Assembly: GCF_019393635.1 (NCBI RefSeq)
Contig: NC_057861.1
Span: 92,300,827-92,364,826, forward strand
DNA from: Dromiciops gliroides
Taxonomy: Eukaryota > Chordata > Mammalia > Microbiotheria > Microbiotheriidae
Reading direction: 5' to 3'
DNA: 64,000 nucleotides
A program made the translations under genes and the position numbers. The notes under the pieces are model-generated. The model was not told where the DNA came from, made no database searches, and saw nothing but the letters and a program-made list of their open reading frames with translations. This document shows positions 1-10,984 of the stretch, one piece after another. Position 1 is the first letter of the stretch. Each line of letters begins with the position of its first letter.

Positions 1-430
1 TTGTAGTGGAATGGTCTTGTGCTACAGGAAATGACAAACAGGATGATCCCTGAAAAACCTTGAAAGACTAATGAACATCGATGTATAGTGAAGTGAGCAG
101 AGCTGAGAGGACATTGTGCATAGTGACAGCAGTATTGTTCAATGAGTAATTGTGAATGACTTCATTACTCTCAGCAGTGCGATGATCCAAGACAATCCCA
201 AGGAACTAATGAGGAAGCTTACTATGCACCCCTATAGAAAAAACTGATAAAAATAACACTTGTTGATTGTACATATATAACCTGATTGCGATCTTATGGA
301 GGGGCGAGGAAAGGGAAGGAAGGAGGGAGAAAAATTTAGAACTCTAAATCTTATGAAAATGAATGCTGAAAACTACCCTTACATATAAATGGAAAATAAA
401 ATAAATGTTTGTTTAAAGAAAAAAAAAAGA
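1..430 (+). mobile_element. L1 3' end, truncated by the window edge
   Basis: The segment matches the end of the full-length L1 at 51-57.6 kb: the tail of ORF2 (AGTGGAATGGTCTTGTGCTA is a decayed form of the TGGAATACTATTGTGCTG stretch), the 3' UTR, a purine-rich GGGAAGGAAGGAGGGAG block near 310, and AATAAAATAAATG before an A-run at about 420. It is diverged and carries no open frame. The 5' limit lies outside the window. Confidence 0.75.
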
Positions 431-494
431 GGAAAGTGGGGAAGAAGGAAAAGAGGAAGGGAGGGGAGAAAGAAGGAAGGAAGGAAACAAGCAT

Positions 495-735
495 TATTTA
501 AGTACCTAGTATGTACCAAGCACTGTGCTAAGTACTTTGCAAACTCTCTTTTGATCCTAATGATAACCTTGGGAATTAGGTGCTATTATTGTCCCCATTT
601 CATAATTGAGGGAATTGAGGCAGACAGAGGTTAAATGGCTGCCCTAGAGTCACACAGCTAATAAGTGTCGGAGATCACATTTGAACTGAGTTCTTCCTGA
701 TTTCTGATCCAGCACTCCATACGCTACGCTACCTT
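495..735 (-). mobile_element. MIR/THER1 CORE-SINE, antisense
   Basis: The order of landmarks is that of an inverted MIR: AAGTACCTAGTATGTACCAAGCACTGTGC, then CCCCATTTCATAATTGAGG, then GTCACACAGCTAATAAGTGT, then the tRNA-related head near 700. It is near full length and moderately diverged. Confidence 0.8.
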
Positions 736-874
736 GCTGAGACTTGGGGCAAGGAAAGAGCACTCCCTACAAAAACTCATTGTATGGTTTTGGGCAAGTC
801 AAATATCCTCTCCGTGCCTCAGTTTCCTCAACAGTAAAAGGGGAACAGTAGTACCTGTAAGAGAAGAAAACCAA

Positions 875-1530
875 TGTGGCATTGTGGGTAAAGATCAGGC
901 ATCAGAAACAAAGAATCCGATTCAAGTCCTGACTCTGACCATGTCACTTAACTTTCCTTAGAACTGTAACCTAAATGACCATCTAAAAGTATGTTACATG
1001 TTACTAATCTCCACAAGCGGAGGGTTTTTGCCTCTGAGTTCTCTACACTGAAGATGTCCTGTGTCTGAACCTTTTTCTTCCAAGACAAAATAAGGTACCC
1101 ATTTCATAGGATACTGGTAAATGAGATAAAATATGTCAAACAAATAAACAAACAAAAACCAAACTTATCTCAATTTCTTATTTTCATTATTATTTATTGT
1201 CATTGTTTTATCTATTTATCATTAGATTATATATTATTCTTTATTAGAAATAATGCTGGCTGGGCAGTTGCAAGACCTACTTTTTATTTCTAGCTCTGCT
1301 ATTAACTCTGTGACCTTGGACAAGTTATTTGCTCTCTCTTGGCCACATCAAATTAGGGTATTGGTTTAGATTTTTGGTAATGTCTCTTCTCTTATATTTT
1401 ATGAGGATTCTGGTACTTGGAATGGATAACTCCCCCTTTTTCAGAAACTCACCTTCTGCTGCACCCACTTTTTCATTCCTCCTAGTGCTGTACTAGATGA
1501 TCCCTATAGTCCCTTCTAGCTGAGTCTATG
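875..1530 (+). mobile_element. Two degenerate MIR/MON-type SINE fragments, sense
   Basis: One piece at 875-965 holds a B-box-like GATTCAAGTCC and CATGTCACTTAAC. A second at 1265-1530 holds AGCTCTGCTATTAACTCTGTGACCTTGGACAAG and ends in a CCCTTCTAGCTGAGTCTATGAG tail. Both are CORE-SINE landmarks. The DNA between them is AT-rich and unrecognised. Confidence 0.5.
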
Positions 1531-1534
1531 AGTC

Positions 1535-2029
1535 GATAAGTCATTAACCTAACAGATGCCACTGGCTAGGCTGGAGTCTCCATGGGCCCTCATCCAAAGT
1601 CGACACTGTCACCCCTGTAAGGAGATGTTCTCTCAGCAGTGACTAAGTGTATGGAGCCTCTGGAGTGTCAATAGCCCTGGCCCACAGGGCTCCACTGACC
1701 CTGGGGCTATTACAAGCAGCCGTGCTTGTGCCAGATTCTTTACATCAATAGAAATGTTCCTGATCATTCACGCTCCCACTTAAAAGCAGAATCCAAAAGG
1801 AGATGCCGCAGGAAGTGGCCATAAATCAATGTGAAGCATCCAGCAAAGTCGTGGATGTCAAGGATATGCAGGGCTCCCAGCAGAGTTCAATCTGTAACCT
1901 GGCCTGTGACTGGCACACACTAGAGTGCCCAGGGCTTCCCTGGTGGGAACAGGCCAACACTCATCAAAGACCTTGTCACCTCTATTTTCTCAACAAAGCA
2001 TAGCATTGCTAACTGGGACAAGTAGAAGC
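1535..2029. other. Unique, less AT-rich block without recognised repeats
   Basis: About 500 bp with none of the repeat signatures seen elsewhere and visibly higher GC than its surroundings. No convincing exon structure or long conserved-looking frame was found. The only frames are 60-70 codons and overlap each other on both strands. Confidence 0.4.
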
Positions 2030-2165
2030 CCTGCGGAGGAGAAAGGCTATTGGATGGAGAGCCAAGGGATCTGGATTCAAACATACACAGCTTTGCCACA
2101 TTATAGGTGTCTGATGCCAAGCTACTTGCATCAGTGTTCTTGAGTTTTCAGTTTCCCTGCCTTTA
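2030..2165 (+). mobile_element. MIR-like SINE fragment, cut by a later SINE
   Basis: GGATCTGGATTCAAACATAC and CAGTTTCCCTGCCTTTAATATG are degenerate SINE body motifs. The copy stops where the RTE-tailed SINE at 2170 begins, suggesting an older element hit by a younger one. Confidence 0.4.
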
Positions 2166-2169
2166 ATAT

Positions 2170-2431
2170 GGGAGCAGCCAGGTGGCTCAGTGGATAGGGT
2201 GCTTGGCATGGAGCCAGGAAAACTTTTTGAGTTCAAATTTGAACTCAAAAATTAGCTGAATGACCCTGGGAAAGTCAGTTAACCTTGTTTTCCTCAGTTT
2301 CCTCTTCTGTAAAATGAACTAGAGAAGGAATGGCAAGCCACTCCAGTATCTTTGCCTAGAAAATCCCAAGTGGGGTCATGAAGAATAGGACATGACTAAA
2401 AATGACTGAACAACAAAACAACAACAACATT
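2170..2431 (+). mobile_element. tRNA-headed SINE with RTE/BovB-type tail (MAR4-like)
   Basis: The head GCAGCCAGGTGGCTCAGTGG holds an A box, and a GTTCAAATTTGAAC segment sits where a B box is expected. The body is followed by GGAATGGCAAGCCACTCCAG, a GGGGTCATGAAGAATAGGACATGAC stretch and a (CAACA)n end. This tail resembles the 3' end of BovB/RTE LINEs, the presumed source of its reverse transcriptase. The family name is inferred. Confidence 0.75.
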
Positions 2432-2474
2432 TATAGTATGGAGAGTAAGATTAGGTTTACTCTGTCTTACAGGT

Positions 2475-2750
2475 TTATAATAATAATAATAGCTAACCCT
2501 TATACAGTGCTTTAAGATTTGTAGGATGCTTTTTAAATATTATCTCATTTGATCTTCACAACAGCTCTGGGAGTTTGGTGCCATCATCATGCCCATTTTA
2601 CAGGTAATGAAATTGAGGCAGACAGTTTAATCAACTTTCCCAGAACGACAATAGCTTGTAAGTGTCTGAGGCCAGATTTGAACTTAGACCTTCCCAAATT
2701 CAGGCCCAGAACTCTATACACAGCACTACCTAATGATTTAGGTGACTGCT
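2475..2750 (-). mobile_element. MIR/THER1 CORE-SINE, antisense
   Basis: TTATCTCATTTGATCTTCACAAC, CCCATTTTACAGGTAATGAAATTGAGG and GTAAGTGTCTGAGGCC appear in inverted MIR order, followed by the complement of the head. Nearly complete. Confidence 0.8.
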
Positions 2751-2784
2751 TTGAGATATATGGACTGGTGATGGAATCCCTACT

Positions 2785-2880
2785 CTGCTTTTTCCTACCT
2801 ATGACCTATGAAAAGCATTTAGTACAGTGCCTGGCAAATAGGAAATGTTTAATAAAAGCTTGTTGACTTGTCTTGATTTG
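2785..2880 (+). mobile_element. L2/MIR-type 3' end
   Basis: AGTACAGTGCCTGGCAAATAGG followed by TTTAATAAAAGCTTGTTGACTTG is the typical L2 or THER1 3' terminal segment. Short relic. Confidence 0.6.
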
Positions 2881-3299
2881 TGTAGCCAGGGGATAGTCCT
2901 TCTTTCTTCCTGGCTTCATTTGCTAAATAAGGAAGTAATAGTGATGTCATTTTTGGTCCTCTTTCATCACAAGGGACTACAATCAAGGGAACAATACTAT
3001 ATGTTCTAAGAAGTTCCATTTTTAAATCCCTTAATTCTATGAAATTGCTTCCTCCCAGTAAAGCAGCAGAGACATATAGGTTGTTATTTCTTTTTTCTCT
3101 CTCTTTTATGCCCAGGCTATAACTGCTGGTGGCTAAATGAAGGAGGGACAGTGAAAACACCAACAGCTGATATAATGGAAATCCTAAAAACTGTCAGGGA
3201 GCCCAAGCCAGTAAGAAATTTTATATTGACTGACCACATCCTCAATTTCCATGTGACCTTGGGAAAGGGGGGTGGGGATTGTGGAGAGTGGGGGGAGAC

Positions 3300-3660
3300 T
3301 GATCTCAGTGATAGAAGTCGATTCTGAGTCAGTCACTTAGTAGTTATGTGGTCAGAGTAAATCACCTATTTCCCTAAACCTCAGTTTAGGAACAATAACA
3401 CAATAATAATCAAATTGCCTTCTAGGATTCCTTTGTGGAAAACAGTTCATCAATTTTTCATGTTTTATTATTGAGGCTTTGTTATTATTATCCCTTTTGT
3501 GATCATTCATCTCCCTGAACCTCAGTTTCCTCATTTGTAAAAGTTTTCTCATTTATTAAATGGAAATATTAATTTCTGCTTTACTCATGTGCCTCACAGA
3601 GTTGTATTTTTTAATGCTTTGCAAGGTCTAAGGTACCGAATAATGTATAGCAGAGTGAGC
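3300..3660 (+). mobile_element. MIR/MON-type SINE, internally rearranged
   Basis: AGTCACTTAGTAGTTATGTGGTCAG starts the body. CCTCAGTTT occurs twice (3380 and 3522), separated by TA-rich DNA, and the end GTACCGAATAATGTATAGC is degenerate. The doubled CCTCAGTTT may reflect a local duplication or two overlapping copies. Confidence 0.45.
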
Positions 3661-3664
3661 TATT

Positions 3665-4307
3665 ATTCCTGTTTAGAAGGTTTGTTTAAGGCAAACTCTT
3701 GTCACTGAGTCTTGTAGGCAGGCACCAGAATCTTGGGGTCATCTTCACTGCCCAGGGCATGGATTATTTCTCTGGTTCCAATCAAATCAGCTGTGGAGGA
3801 GAGCTAGGGAGGAGGTCATTTTCTTCTGAGGACACAAGCTGTGGGTGACATTCATTAGAGACAAAAAAGGAAACCTGGGAAAAAGAGAGAAAGGCAAAGG
3901 AACAAATATTACAATGCATAGAGGCCCTGGCGGTCTAGGCTTTGTCTGTCTTTGCTTGTCCCTTGAGATCAGGTCTTCACACATCTTAATTAATACAATC
4001 TGAGCCCTGGGCTTGGGCCATAGGAAGTGTGAGTAAAAGGCAACCCTGGGCTGTTTGTCTCTTTATTTTTTTCATGGACTTAATGCTTCTCCTATGATTC
4101 TTCTACTCCCACTCTCCCATCTTTGAGTCTTGAACAACATGATATGGTACTGACAATGCCCCAAAGTTCTTTGCTGAATTATGTCGTTCAATATCTGCAG
4201 CAGCCTTGGGCAGTCTTAGAAGGAGAGACTGGCTATCTGGCTGCTTCAAGGAGCTGTCCACCCACCATGTACAAGCAGTTGAAGGATGTTTGAAATTTCT
4301 TTTTAAT

Positions 4308-4308
<1 letters not shown>
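3665..4308. other. Unique DNA, no feature recognised
   Basis: About 640 bp of mixed composition without SINE, LINE or LTR landmarks and without a credible coding frame. Confidence 0.4.

Positions 4309-4376
<68 letters not shown>
4309..4376. repeat. (CT)n microsatellite, about 34 units
   Basis: An uninterrupted CT dinucleotide run. Translated it yields Ser-Leu or Arg-Glu repeats, which accounts for the spurious open frames here. It is likely to be length-polymorphic. Confidence 0.97.
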
Positions 4377-4379
<3 letters not shown>

Positions 4380-5050
4380 ACCACATTCCAGCCAAACAAA
4401 ACAAAACCAACAACTGTAATATTTATTTTCAAAAAACAAAGTGTCCTATAAAGACAGAATCATAGAACTCAAAAATGGACAATCCATTAAGAGACTTGTT
4501 CCCCTCCCCTGAAATACGAATTATGACTTAGAATTCTTAGTGGGAATACATAGGAAGTCTTGGAACAAGAGTCAAGAGTTCTGTCTCTGTCTCTTTGTCT
4601 CTCTCTTTTTCCTAGTTCTCATTTTGGTCCACATACTAAAACCATACTACATGCTACATACTAATCATATTACATACCACATTCTAAAAACCATTATGAA
4701 TGTTGAAAGGTAGCCATGCCAATCTGCCAGCTTTAGTCTATTCCCTCCAAATTTCCTTTTCTCATGTTTAAAGGGCAAAATATATATAGCCTAAATTGCA
4801 AATATGTGGAGTCCCCTATGTAAGAATTCTGCTCCAAGGTGTTCCACAGGCAGAGCTGGTACTAGGAGCTGTTACAGCCATGTAGTCAAGTACACAAACT
4901 AGGAGTATGTGCATTGGGTGGGGGAGGGGAGGGAAGGTGAAATGATGAGTATAGCAGCAGGCAAGAAAGGATACTTTGAATATTCCTTTTTTATAAATAC
5001 TCATCTTTATAATTCCAGGAATTTTTGATTGTCCTAGATTCCTGAAATGT
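4380..5050. other. Unique AT-rich DNA, no feature recognised
   Basis: Contains a purine patch near 4918-4938 and short TATATATA words, but no repeat family or gene was recognised. Confidence 0.35.
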
Positions 5051-5054
5051 ATTT

Positions 5055-5320
5055 TCTTAGAATTATTTAATATCTAAGTTAAAAGAAACCTCAGTGGCCA
5101 TCAATTCGAAATTATCTATGACCAACAGTCCCCCTCCAAATTCCCAGAGGAGTGGCTATCTACTTTCTTTTTGAAAATCTGCAAAGAGGAAACTGTTATG
5201 TCCTCCAGCAGACTACTCCACTTTGGGACAGGCTCAAGTAATTAAGATATGATCTCATATAACAAAACAAATTCTATTCCTCTGCAACTTCCTCCCATTG
5301 TTCCTAGTTATGCTCTCTAT
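5055..5320 (-). mobile_element. CR1/L3-type LINE relic, antisense
   Basis: AACCTCAGTGGCCATCAATTCG, then CAGCAGACTACTCCACTTTGG and a CTCCCATTGTTCCTAGTTATGCTCT segment follow the order of inverted CR1/L3 3' ends that recurs at 37.6, 38.7 and 41.1 kb. Diverged and non-coding. Confidence 0.5.
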
Positions 5321-5324
5321 TGAC

Positions 5325-5420
5325 TGGTCGGTCAATAATAATTTATTAAGTACCTACTATGTGTTGGGCACTAAGCTAGGTACTGAGGATAATGAATGGA
5401 AAGAATATGTTCCCCAAAAT
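5325..5420 (-). mobile_element. L2/MIR3-type 3' end, antisense
   Basis: GGTCAATAATAATTTATTAAGTACCTACTATGTGTTGGGCACTAAGC is the inverse of the L2 terminal block. It recurs at 11.7, 17.0, 21.8, 42.2 and 63.3 kb. Confidence 0.6.
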
Positions 5421-5531
5421 TTCAAAATTATAACCATTATGTGCTTGAAATGGTGGATTGTAGTAGACATTAATTCAAAAGCATTCGAATAGCTGATGGT
5501 CTATAGGGCCACAGAAACTTGTATGCTGAAG

Positions 5532-5788
5532 ATTGTTGTTGTTCAGTTGTTTTCAGTCATGTCCAACTCTTTGTAACCCCTTTCAGGGTTTTCTTGGCAG
5601 AGATACTGGAGTGGTTTGCCATATCCTTCTCCAAATTATTTTTATGGATGTGGAAGCTGAGGCAAACAAGATTAAGTGACTTTCCCTGGGTCACACGACC
5701 AGTAAGTATCTGAGACCAGATATGAACTCAGAAAGATGAGTCTTCCTGACTTCAGATCAGACATTCTATCCACTGCACCCCCTGCCCA
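5532..5788 (-). mobile_element. RTE-tailed SINE (MAR4-like), antisense
   Basis: It begins with GTTGTTGTTCAG, the complement of the CAACAAC tail, and passes through CATGTCCAACTCTTTG and TACTGGAGTGGTTTGCCAT. It ends with the complement of the tRNA-like head, ATCCACTGCACCCCCTGCCC. Imperfect flanking repeats (ATGCTGAAGA before, ATGCCTGAAGA after) look like a target-site duplication. Confidence 0.8.
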
Positions 5789-5894
5789 TGCCTGAAGAAA
5801 TACAATCTGAAACAGGTAGCCAGTGATGACCACAGGCTTATAAGATCATTATGAGCTACAAGTAGAACCTGAGAAGATCAGGAAATTGTGAAAT

Positions 5895-6110
5895 GAGACT
5901 GTTTAATGGACTAAACACTGAACTTGAGGTTAGGAAGACCTGAATTCATATTAGACCCGTCACACTCACTACTTATGTGACCAAATCACTTAAAAGCTCT
6001 TGACCCCAGTTTCTCTATTTGTAAAATGAAAGAGTTGGGTAGATGTTCTTTCACATCTCTTTTAGCTCTGAATCTGTCATCCTATATTACTATAATCCTG
6101 TGAATGATAG
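5895..6110 (+). mobile_element. MIR/MON-type SINE, sense
   Basis: GAAGACCTGAATTCATATT (B-box region), ACCAAATCACTTAAAAGCTC, CCCAGTTTCTCTATTTGTAAAATG and TTTTAGCTCTGAATCTGTC occur in CORE-SINE order. Confidence 0.65.
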
Positions 6111-6229
6111 AACAAAGAAGGGAATTGTCAGTGATATACTGCTACTCCCAAAACATCAAAAGAAGAAGATGTTCAGTCCAGTGAGTGGATGCATTTGGAG
6201 GAGAAAAAGAAAATAAGTGTGCTGGATGA

Positions 6230-6600
6230 GAAGACAAATATATTATGATTTCTATTAATGGAAATAATACTGAAGGAATTAATCTAAAGAAACCACATAG
6301 CTTTCACAGGGAGAACATGATAGCTACTTTCAAATATTTGAATGGTTGTTAAGTTCAAGGAAGGTTAGATTTCTTCTGCTTGCACAGAACTGGGAGCAAT
6401 GGATGGTTTGCCTCAAGAGGGAGGGAGTTGCCTATCACTGAATATCAGCAAGAAAAGATTAGATGACGATTCATGTTGGTTGTGGGAGGGATTGTTTTTC
6501 ACATATGGATTGGACTAGATGGTACCTGATGTCCTTCTAACTCCCAGATACTATTATTATATGCATCACAGTATTTGAAAATGTGAGTGTCAAGTTCTGT
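6230..6600 (+). mobile_element. CR1/L3-type LINE 3' region, sense
   Basis: GATAGCTACTTTCAAATATTTGAATGG, TGGGAGCAATGGATGG, GATTAGATGACGATTCATG and GGACTAGATGGTACCTGATG follow the order of CR1-family 3' ends. Related copies lie at 27.4 and 46.9 kb. Reading frames are destroyed. Confidence 0.6.
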
Positions 6601-6639
6601 TACCATCTTGTCATTTTAACTATACTAGGATCAAAAGCA

Positions 6640-6830
6640 TCAATCACACTCAGGCAAACATTGTTTCATTGCAACCAACCAACCACAGACAATATATTCA
6701 GTTACCATTCACAACCATCACAACCTACTACAATAGCCATCACATCCCAGTAAGCTACAATCTACAACCACCATAACAAACTACCCTCATATCACCATGA
6801 CCATAAAAAATCATAATAAAACCAATTTTC
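6640..6830. repeat. CA/ACC-rich low-complexity stretch
   Basis: Repeated CAACCA, ACCATCAC and CTACAA words give a strongly C+A-biased strand without exact periodicity. Confidence 0.6.
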
Positions 6831-6924
6831 AGTGGAAAGGTGGCAGAAGGACGAATGTGCTTCCTCTAAATCTTCCAATCCTCTATGGCTAGATTAAGTA
6901 TAACTTTAGGAAATTTCTCATGGT

Positions 6925-7291
6925 TGTAACGATTGGAATGATGCCACCTGCTAGAGACTTACTGTAGGAAAGCTCCAATATGAGGAGAAGGCCTCTGAGG
7001 GCAGGACCATATGGCTTTTCTTTGGTGTCAAGAAGTGACATTGGCTTGTGGGAGGTAGAAGGGGGAGGCTGGCGCTCTGACTCGCTCTATTTTCCTGAGG
7101 ACTCTGGTGGAGAAGGGAGCTAGAAATGCGCTCTCCCTTTAATAGATGAATCTAGGCCTTTCTCTCTCTCTTTACCAAATTCTTATTCTTCTTAATAAAT
7201 GCTTAAAAGTCTAACTCTTGTTAAAGCTTATAATTTATTGGTGACCACTCATTAGATATTTTAGACAGTATAGCTATAATTTTAGCCCATA
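6925..7291 (+). mobile_element. Solo LTR of an endogenous retrovirus
   Basis: The segment begins TGTAACGATTGGAATGATGCC and ends near TTTAGCCCATA. It holds an AATAAA polyadenylation signal in CTTAATAAATGCTTAAAAG at about 7193. It aligns over its 3' half with the inverted LTR at 38870-39495. Flanking CATGGT (6919-6924) and TATGGT (7292-7297) fit a 6 bp target duplication with one change. No internal retroviral genes are present, so it is a solo LTR left by recombination. Family assignment was not possible by eye. Confidence 0.65.
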
Positions 7292-7378
7292 TATGGTTGT
7301 GTTTGGGATGAGGGAAGAGAACTTTATCTTTAAAGTAGATTAGGCTATGGGCATATAGCTTGTCCTCAGAGTTTGATA

Positions 7379-7638
7379 ATTGTTGTTTTTGTTCAGTCTT
7401 TTTCAGTCATGCCAAACTCTCCATGATTCCATTTTGGGGTATTCTTGTCAGAGATACTAAAGTGGTTTGCCATTTCCTTCTACAACTCATTTTACTATGA
7501 GGAAATGACATAAACAGGCTTAAGTAACTTCCTAGGGTCACATGGTTAGTAAGTGTCTGAGGCTGGATTTGAACTCATGAAGATGACTATTCTAGACTCC
7601 ACACCCCATGGTGTATCCACTGCCACATTTAGCTGCCC
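7379..7638 (-). mobile_element. RTE-tailed SINE (MAR4-like), antisense
   Basis: The complement of the CAACAA tail, then TTTCAGTCATGCCAAACTC, AAGTGGTTTGCCATTTCCTTC, GGGTCACATGGTTAGTAAGTGTC and the inverse head ending AGCTGCCC. Confidence 0.8.
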
Positions 7639-7639
7639 T

Positions 7640-8640
7640 GACAAATTTGGGAATAGTAGGATCCAAAAGAATATATTATTGGAAGAAGGGCTATGCCTTC
7701 TACTTCATATCCTCTCCCATATCAACATTCAAAATAAATGTTCAAGAAATATTTGTTGAATTGATAGGGAAGAGGCTAAATTAATTCTCTATTTCCCTGT
7801 AAGACAGAAATAGGAGCAGTAGTTAGAACATAAATGGAGGCAAATTCAGTTCAAAGAACTTTCTCATAACTGGAATAGTAGAAGGAGATACTACCAATTG
7901 AAGTTCTGTATCCAGTCACAGAAAAGTGTTCAGGTAGAGGCCTATGGCCACTTGTTGTAGATTCTACAATGAAGGATTCCAGAGTTTTGAGGGAGTTAAA
8001 CTAGATGACCTCCAAATTATCTTCAAAGCACCAAATTTTATTACTCTGGGAATGGCTGTCACTGATAAATGTAAAAGAAACTTCAAGACACCAGGGTCAA
8101 ATTCTTTAGCTTTGTTATGATTATGACCTTTGTGTCCAGGCAAAAATAGGCCCATTACTTCTAAAGTCATGAGACTCAAAAATAGCTCCCATGCCTTGAC
8201 AGTGCCGGTGGGGCCCACATCCAAAATAAGAGTGGGTGTCTATGGAGTCTAGTCATTTTCTTGAAGAAAAAGAAGCATTGGCTTCTTCTGATATGATTCT
8301 GTATCTAATCAAGTAATTATCTTTGCTCTCAATACTTACAGGTTTTTCCTGTTGCTAAGGGACAGTGTTACATACCTGAGAGAAATGGATTAAAAATTTG
8401 CAGGTTTTTTTTTCTTTCAGCTTTTAAGTAACTTTGATGCTGCTCATGAGTTTTTCTGTATTACAGTAGTCACCTTATTGGCCTATTCCTGACTTTTCAG
8501 TTTGTTTCCCTGATACTTCACTGATTGTTTTAAAATCACTTATTTGAATGTAAGATTGACATGCTGATTTTTTTTCCCCATTGAAGTTTTAAATTTTCAT
8601 TCTCTAAGAAATATGAAGTTGAAGGGTCTTAGAATTATAG
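7640..8640. other. Unique AT-rich DNA, no feature recognised
   Basis: About 1 kb. The 86-codon minus-strand frame at 7964-8224 shows no recognisable domain and is of chance length. Nothing else was supported. Confidence 0.35.
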
Positions 8641-8644
8641 ACAT

Positions 8645-8885
8645 CCTATGAATAGAGACCAGATCTGTGATTTAATTGGTAGAAGGAACTCTGGGTAAGA
8701 AAATGTTCTCTATCAATGCTTATTGCACCCTTCACTGCAATTTATATTTTTAGAAAGTTGCTTACACTATTGAGAGGTTAAGTGACTACCATAGTTTACC
8801 ATTGTGACTACAGACAACAGATGTTGAGATAGGACTGGTTTGAGAATGCCTCTCTGCCTATTATGTCATGCTACCTCTATGATTA
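8645..8885 (-). mobile_element. Degenerate MIR, antisense
   Basis: ATTGAGAGGTTAAGTGACTACC followed by a TGTGACTACAGACAACAGATG core and a TATGTCATGCTACCTC end follows the inverted MIR order, but with heavy decay. Confidence 0.45.
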
Positions 8886-9409
8886 TTGATAACCTAATAA
8901 TTTATCGAATGAATTATTTTGAATTCCACTCTGGGCTTGAAATTTTGGAATGGTTGAGGATCATATTATTTGCCAGATGGAAATGGGAAGAAGTGGAGAG
9001 TTGTATGTCTACTGAAACTCTCTTCTACAACAAAACCTAGTCCACTGACTGTTCCCAGAAATTCAAGCAGCTTGAATTTCTTGAATTTCTATGTCCAGAA
9101 ATTGAATGAAATTGAGCTTTTCTCTGTTGACCTTTCTCCTGTTTTCTGCTTTGGATTAGAGGCTGCACCTCTTTCAGAAAAAGGCTGAAACTTGAGGTTC
9201 TCACAATTTGAAAGGATTAACCTCATGGGGAAAGATCCAGCAGTAAATGAAGTGTGTTACCTGAGACTGGTCCCAGTTATTAAGCTAAGTTAATTCTCTG
9301 AAAACCATTGGTTGGCAATTTGAAGAGTTGACTTTACTGTAGTCACATAGCAGTCAGCCTCAGTTCCTGCATCTTCATAATTTCACAGTGACCCTTGTAA
9401 AAACGTGGA
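8886..9409. other. Unique DNA, no feature recognised
   Basis: Includes a local repetition of the word TTGAATTTCT (around 9070-9100). No gene or repeat family was identified. Confidence 0.3.
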
Positions 9410-9429
9410 CACAATGTAGAATGTCCAAA

Positions 9430-9590
9430 GTTCAGGAACTAGGAGACACATTTTTTTAGTCCTCGCTCAGCCATTTATTGACCTTGGGGAATTTGTCTCT
9501 TAGCCTGTAGTCTTCTCATCTGTGAAATGGACATGCTGGATTAAAATATCTACAAAGTCTCAGAATTAAATTATTGCAAGGGAATTCATA
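9430..9590 (+). mobile_element. MIR-type SINE fragment, sense
   Basis: CTCGCTCAGCCATTTATTGACCTTGGGG followed by CTTCTCATCTGTGAAATGGACATG is the CORE-SINE body. Confidence 0.55.
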
Positions 9591-10320
9591 GGTCACCTAG
9601 GACAAGTTATCTTTGAATAATAAATCCCTTTTTACAGATTTCTTCTTTGTTTGTTTGGTTTTTGTTTATTTTTTTGTTTTGTTTTGTTTTGTTATTTCTG
9701 GTCAAGCAGTCATCCTGCCTCTGTTTGTGAAGACTTTCAGTGATGGGGAACTAATAATCTGATTATCTCATGAAGCAGAGCATTCTAATTGTGGATAGCT
9801 CTACTTGTTAACCTCTTCTTCACTACTTTATCTCAAACCAAAACTTTTGGTCTTGTATCTTCTTCTTCTTTTTTTTTTTTTTAGTGAGGCAATTGGGGGT
9901 TAAGTGACTTGCCCAGGGTCACACAGCTACTAAGTGTTAAGTGTCTGAGGCCGGATTTGAACTCAGGTACTCCTGACTCCAGGACTGGTGCTCTATCCAA
10001 TGCACCACCTAGCCGCCCCGGGTCTTGTATATTCTACCACTATTTTCTAAATCTTTTCGGTAGGGACAAACAAAAGGTGCTTCATTGCTCTTCTACATGG
10101 CAACCCTTCAAGTCCGTGAAAATAACTGTCATGGTCACCTTAAGGTGCCTCTTCTCTGGGTTAAAAGCATAATATCTGTAAACTGATTCATTTTATTCAT
10201 TATCTTTGATCACCTCATCATTCTGAGGACTCTCTTCCTTGGGCACGTTCTAGTTTATCAATATGCCTTATGAAATATATTTTATTTAATAACTTTTGAT
10301 TCTGTAACTTAATTCTGCCT
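9591..10320 (-). mobile_element. CR1/L3-type LINE relic, antisense, split by a SINE
   Basis: Segments 9591-9858 and 10021-10320 form one old element. Marks are GATGGGGAACTAATAATC, GAAGCAGAGCATTCTAATTGTGG, then after the insertion CTACATGGCAACCCTTCAAG and CTTGGGCACGTTCTAGTTTATC. These are inverted CR1/L3 3'-region words that recur at 40.1 kb. Confidence 0.5.
9859..10020 (-). mobile_element. CORE-SINE, WSINE1-type, with TSD
   Basis: Antisense copy: poly(T), then GTGAGGCAATTGGGGGTTAAG, GGGTCACACAGCTACTAAGTG, the B box complement GGATTTGAACTCAGG and the head complement CACCTAGCCGCCCC. It is flanked by perfect direct repeats GGTCTTGTAT (9849-9858 and 10021-10030). The AATTGCCTCAC 3'-end variant marks one subfamily. 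Probably L1-mobilised. Confidence 0.92.
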
Positions 10321-10838
10321 GGAAGTCAACTGAAGTAAAACAAATATGCTGAAACTTCTAGTCCAGGTATAGACTCATTTGAACCATTTATGATGAAGCT
10401 TTAACAGATCTTTGGAGACCATTAAAATCAGGATCCAGTTTGTCAAGCTATTTTTGCTTGTTGTAATTTTCTGCACCCATCCTCTCACCCCCTCAATGCA
10501 TTGAGTTTTCTTCTCACCCTTTGGCTAATGTCCTTTCAATTCCTATTTTCACCAATCTCTAAAATATCTCTTGCCCACCTAAGTTTAATTCCTATGAACC
10601 TGTGCATAAAAGTAGTTTCCAGCCCCCCTCCCCATGCTGGAGAGTAGATTTGGTTTTAAAACCCAAATATCTCCCATGTGAAGACTTTTCTCATTTCCCT
10701 ATGAGAGTAACTGAGAATAGTTATAGTAAAGTGAATTTTGTCTCAATAGACAGATGATCCCCTTTAACAATTATGGTGACCTTATTATAGAAAATGCTGC
10801 CTGATGGGTTAGTGAGTTATCTACCATCAGGTTGGTTA
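10321..10838. other. Unique DNA, no feature recognised
   Basis: Mixed composition, including a CCCCCTCCCC patch near 10625. No repeat landmarks and no credible frame. Confidence 0.3.
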
Positions 10839-10984
10839 TTTTTTTCTTTGGTGGGGCATTGAGGGTTAAGTGATTTGCCCAGGGTCACATAGCTAGTAAG
10901 TGTCTTGTCTGAGGCCAAATTTGAACTCAGGTCTTCCTGAATCCAAGGCCAGTGCTTTATCCACTGCACTACCTAGCTGCCCCC
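10839..10984 (-). mobile_element. CORE-SINE, WSINE1-type
   Basis: Antisense copy with a short poly(T), GTGGGGCATTGAGGGTTAAG, GGGTCACATAGCTAGTAAGTG and the inverse head CACTACCTAGCTGCCCCC. Flanking repeats are only approximate. Confidence 0.9.

Noticed and set aside
4206-4451. Ser-Leu or Arg-Glu repeat proteins
   Set aside because: Translations of a (CT)n microsatellite.
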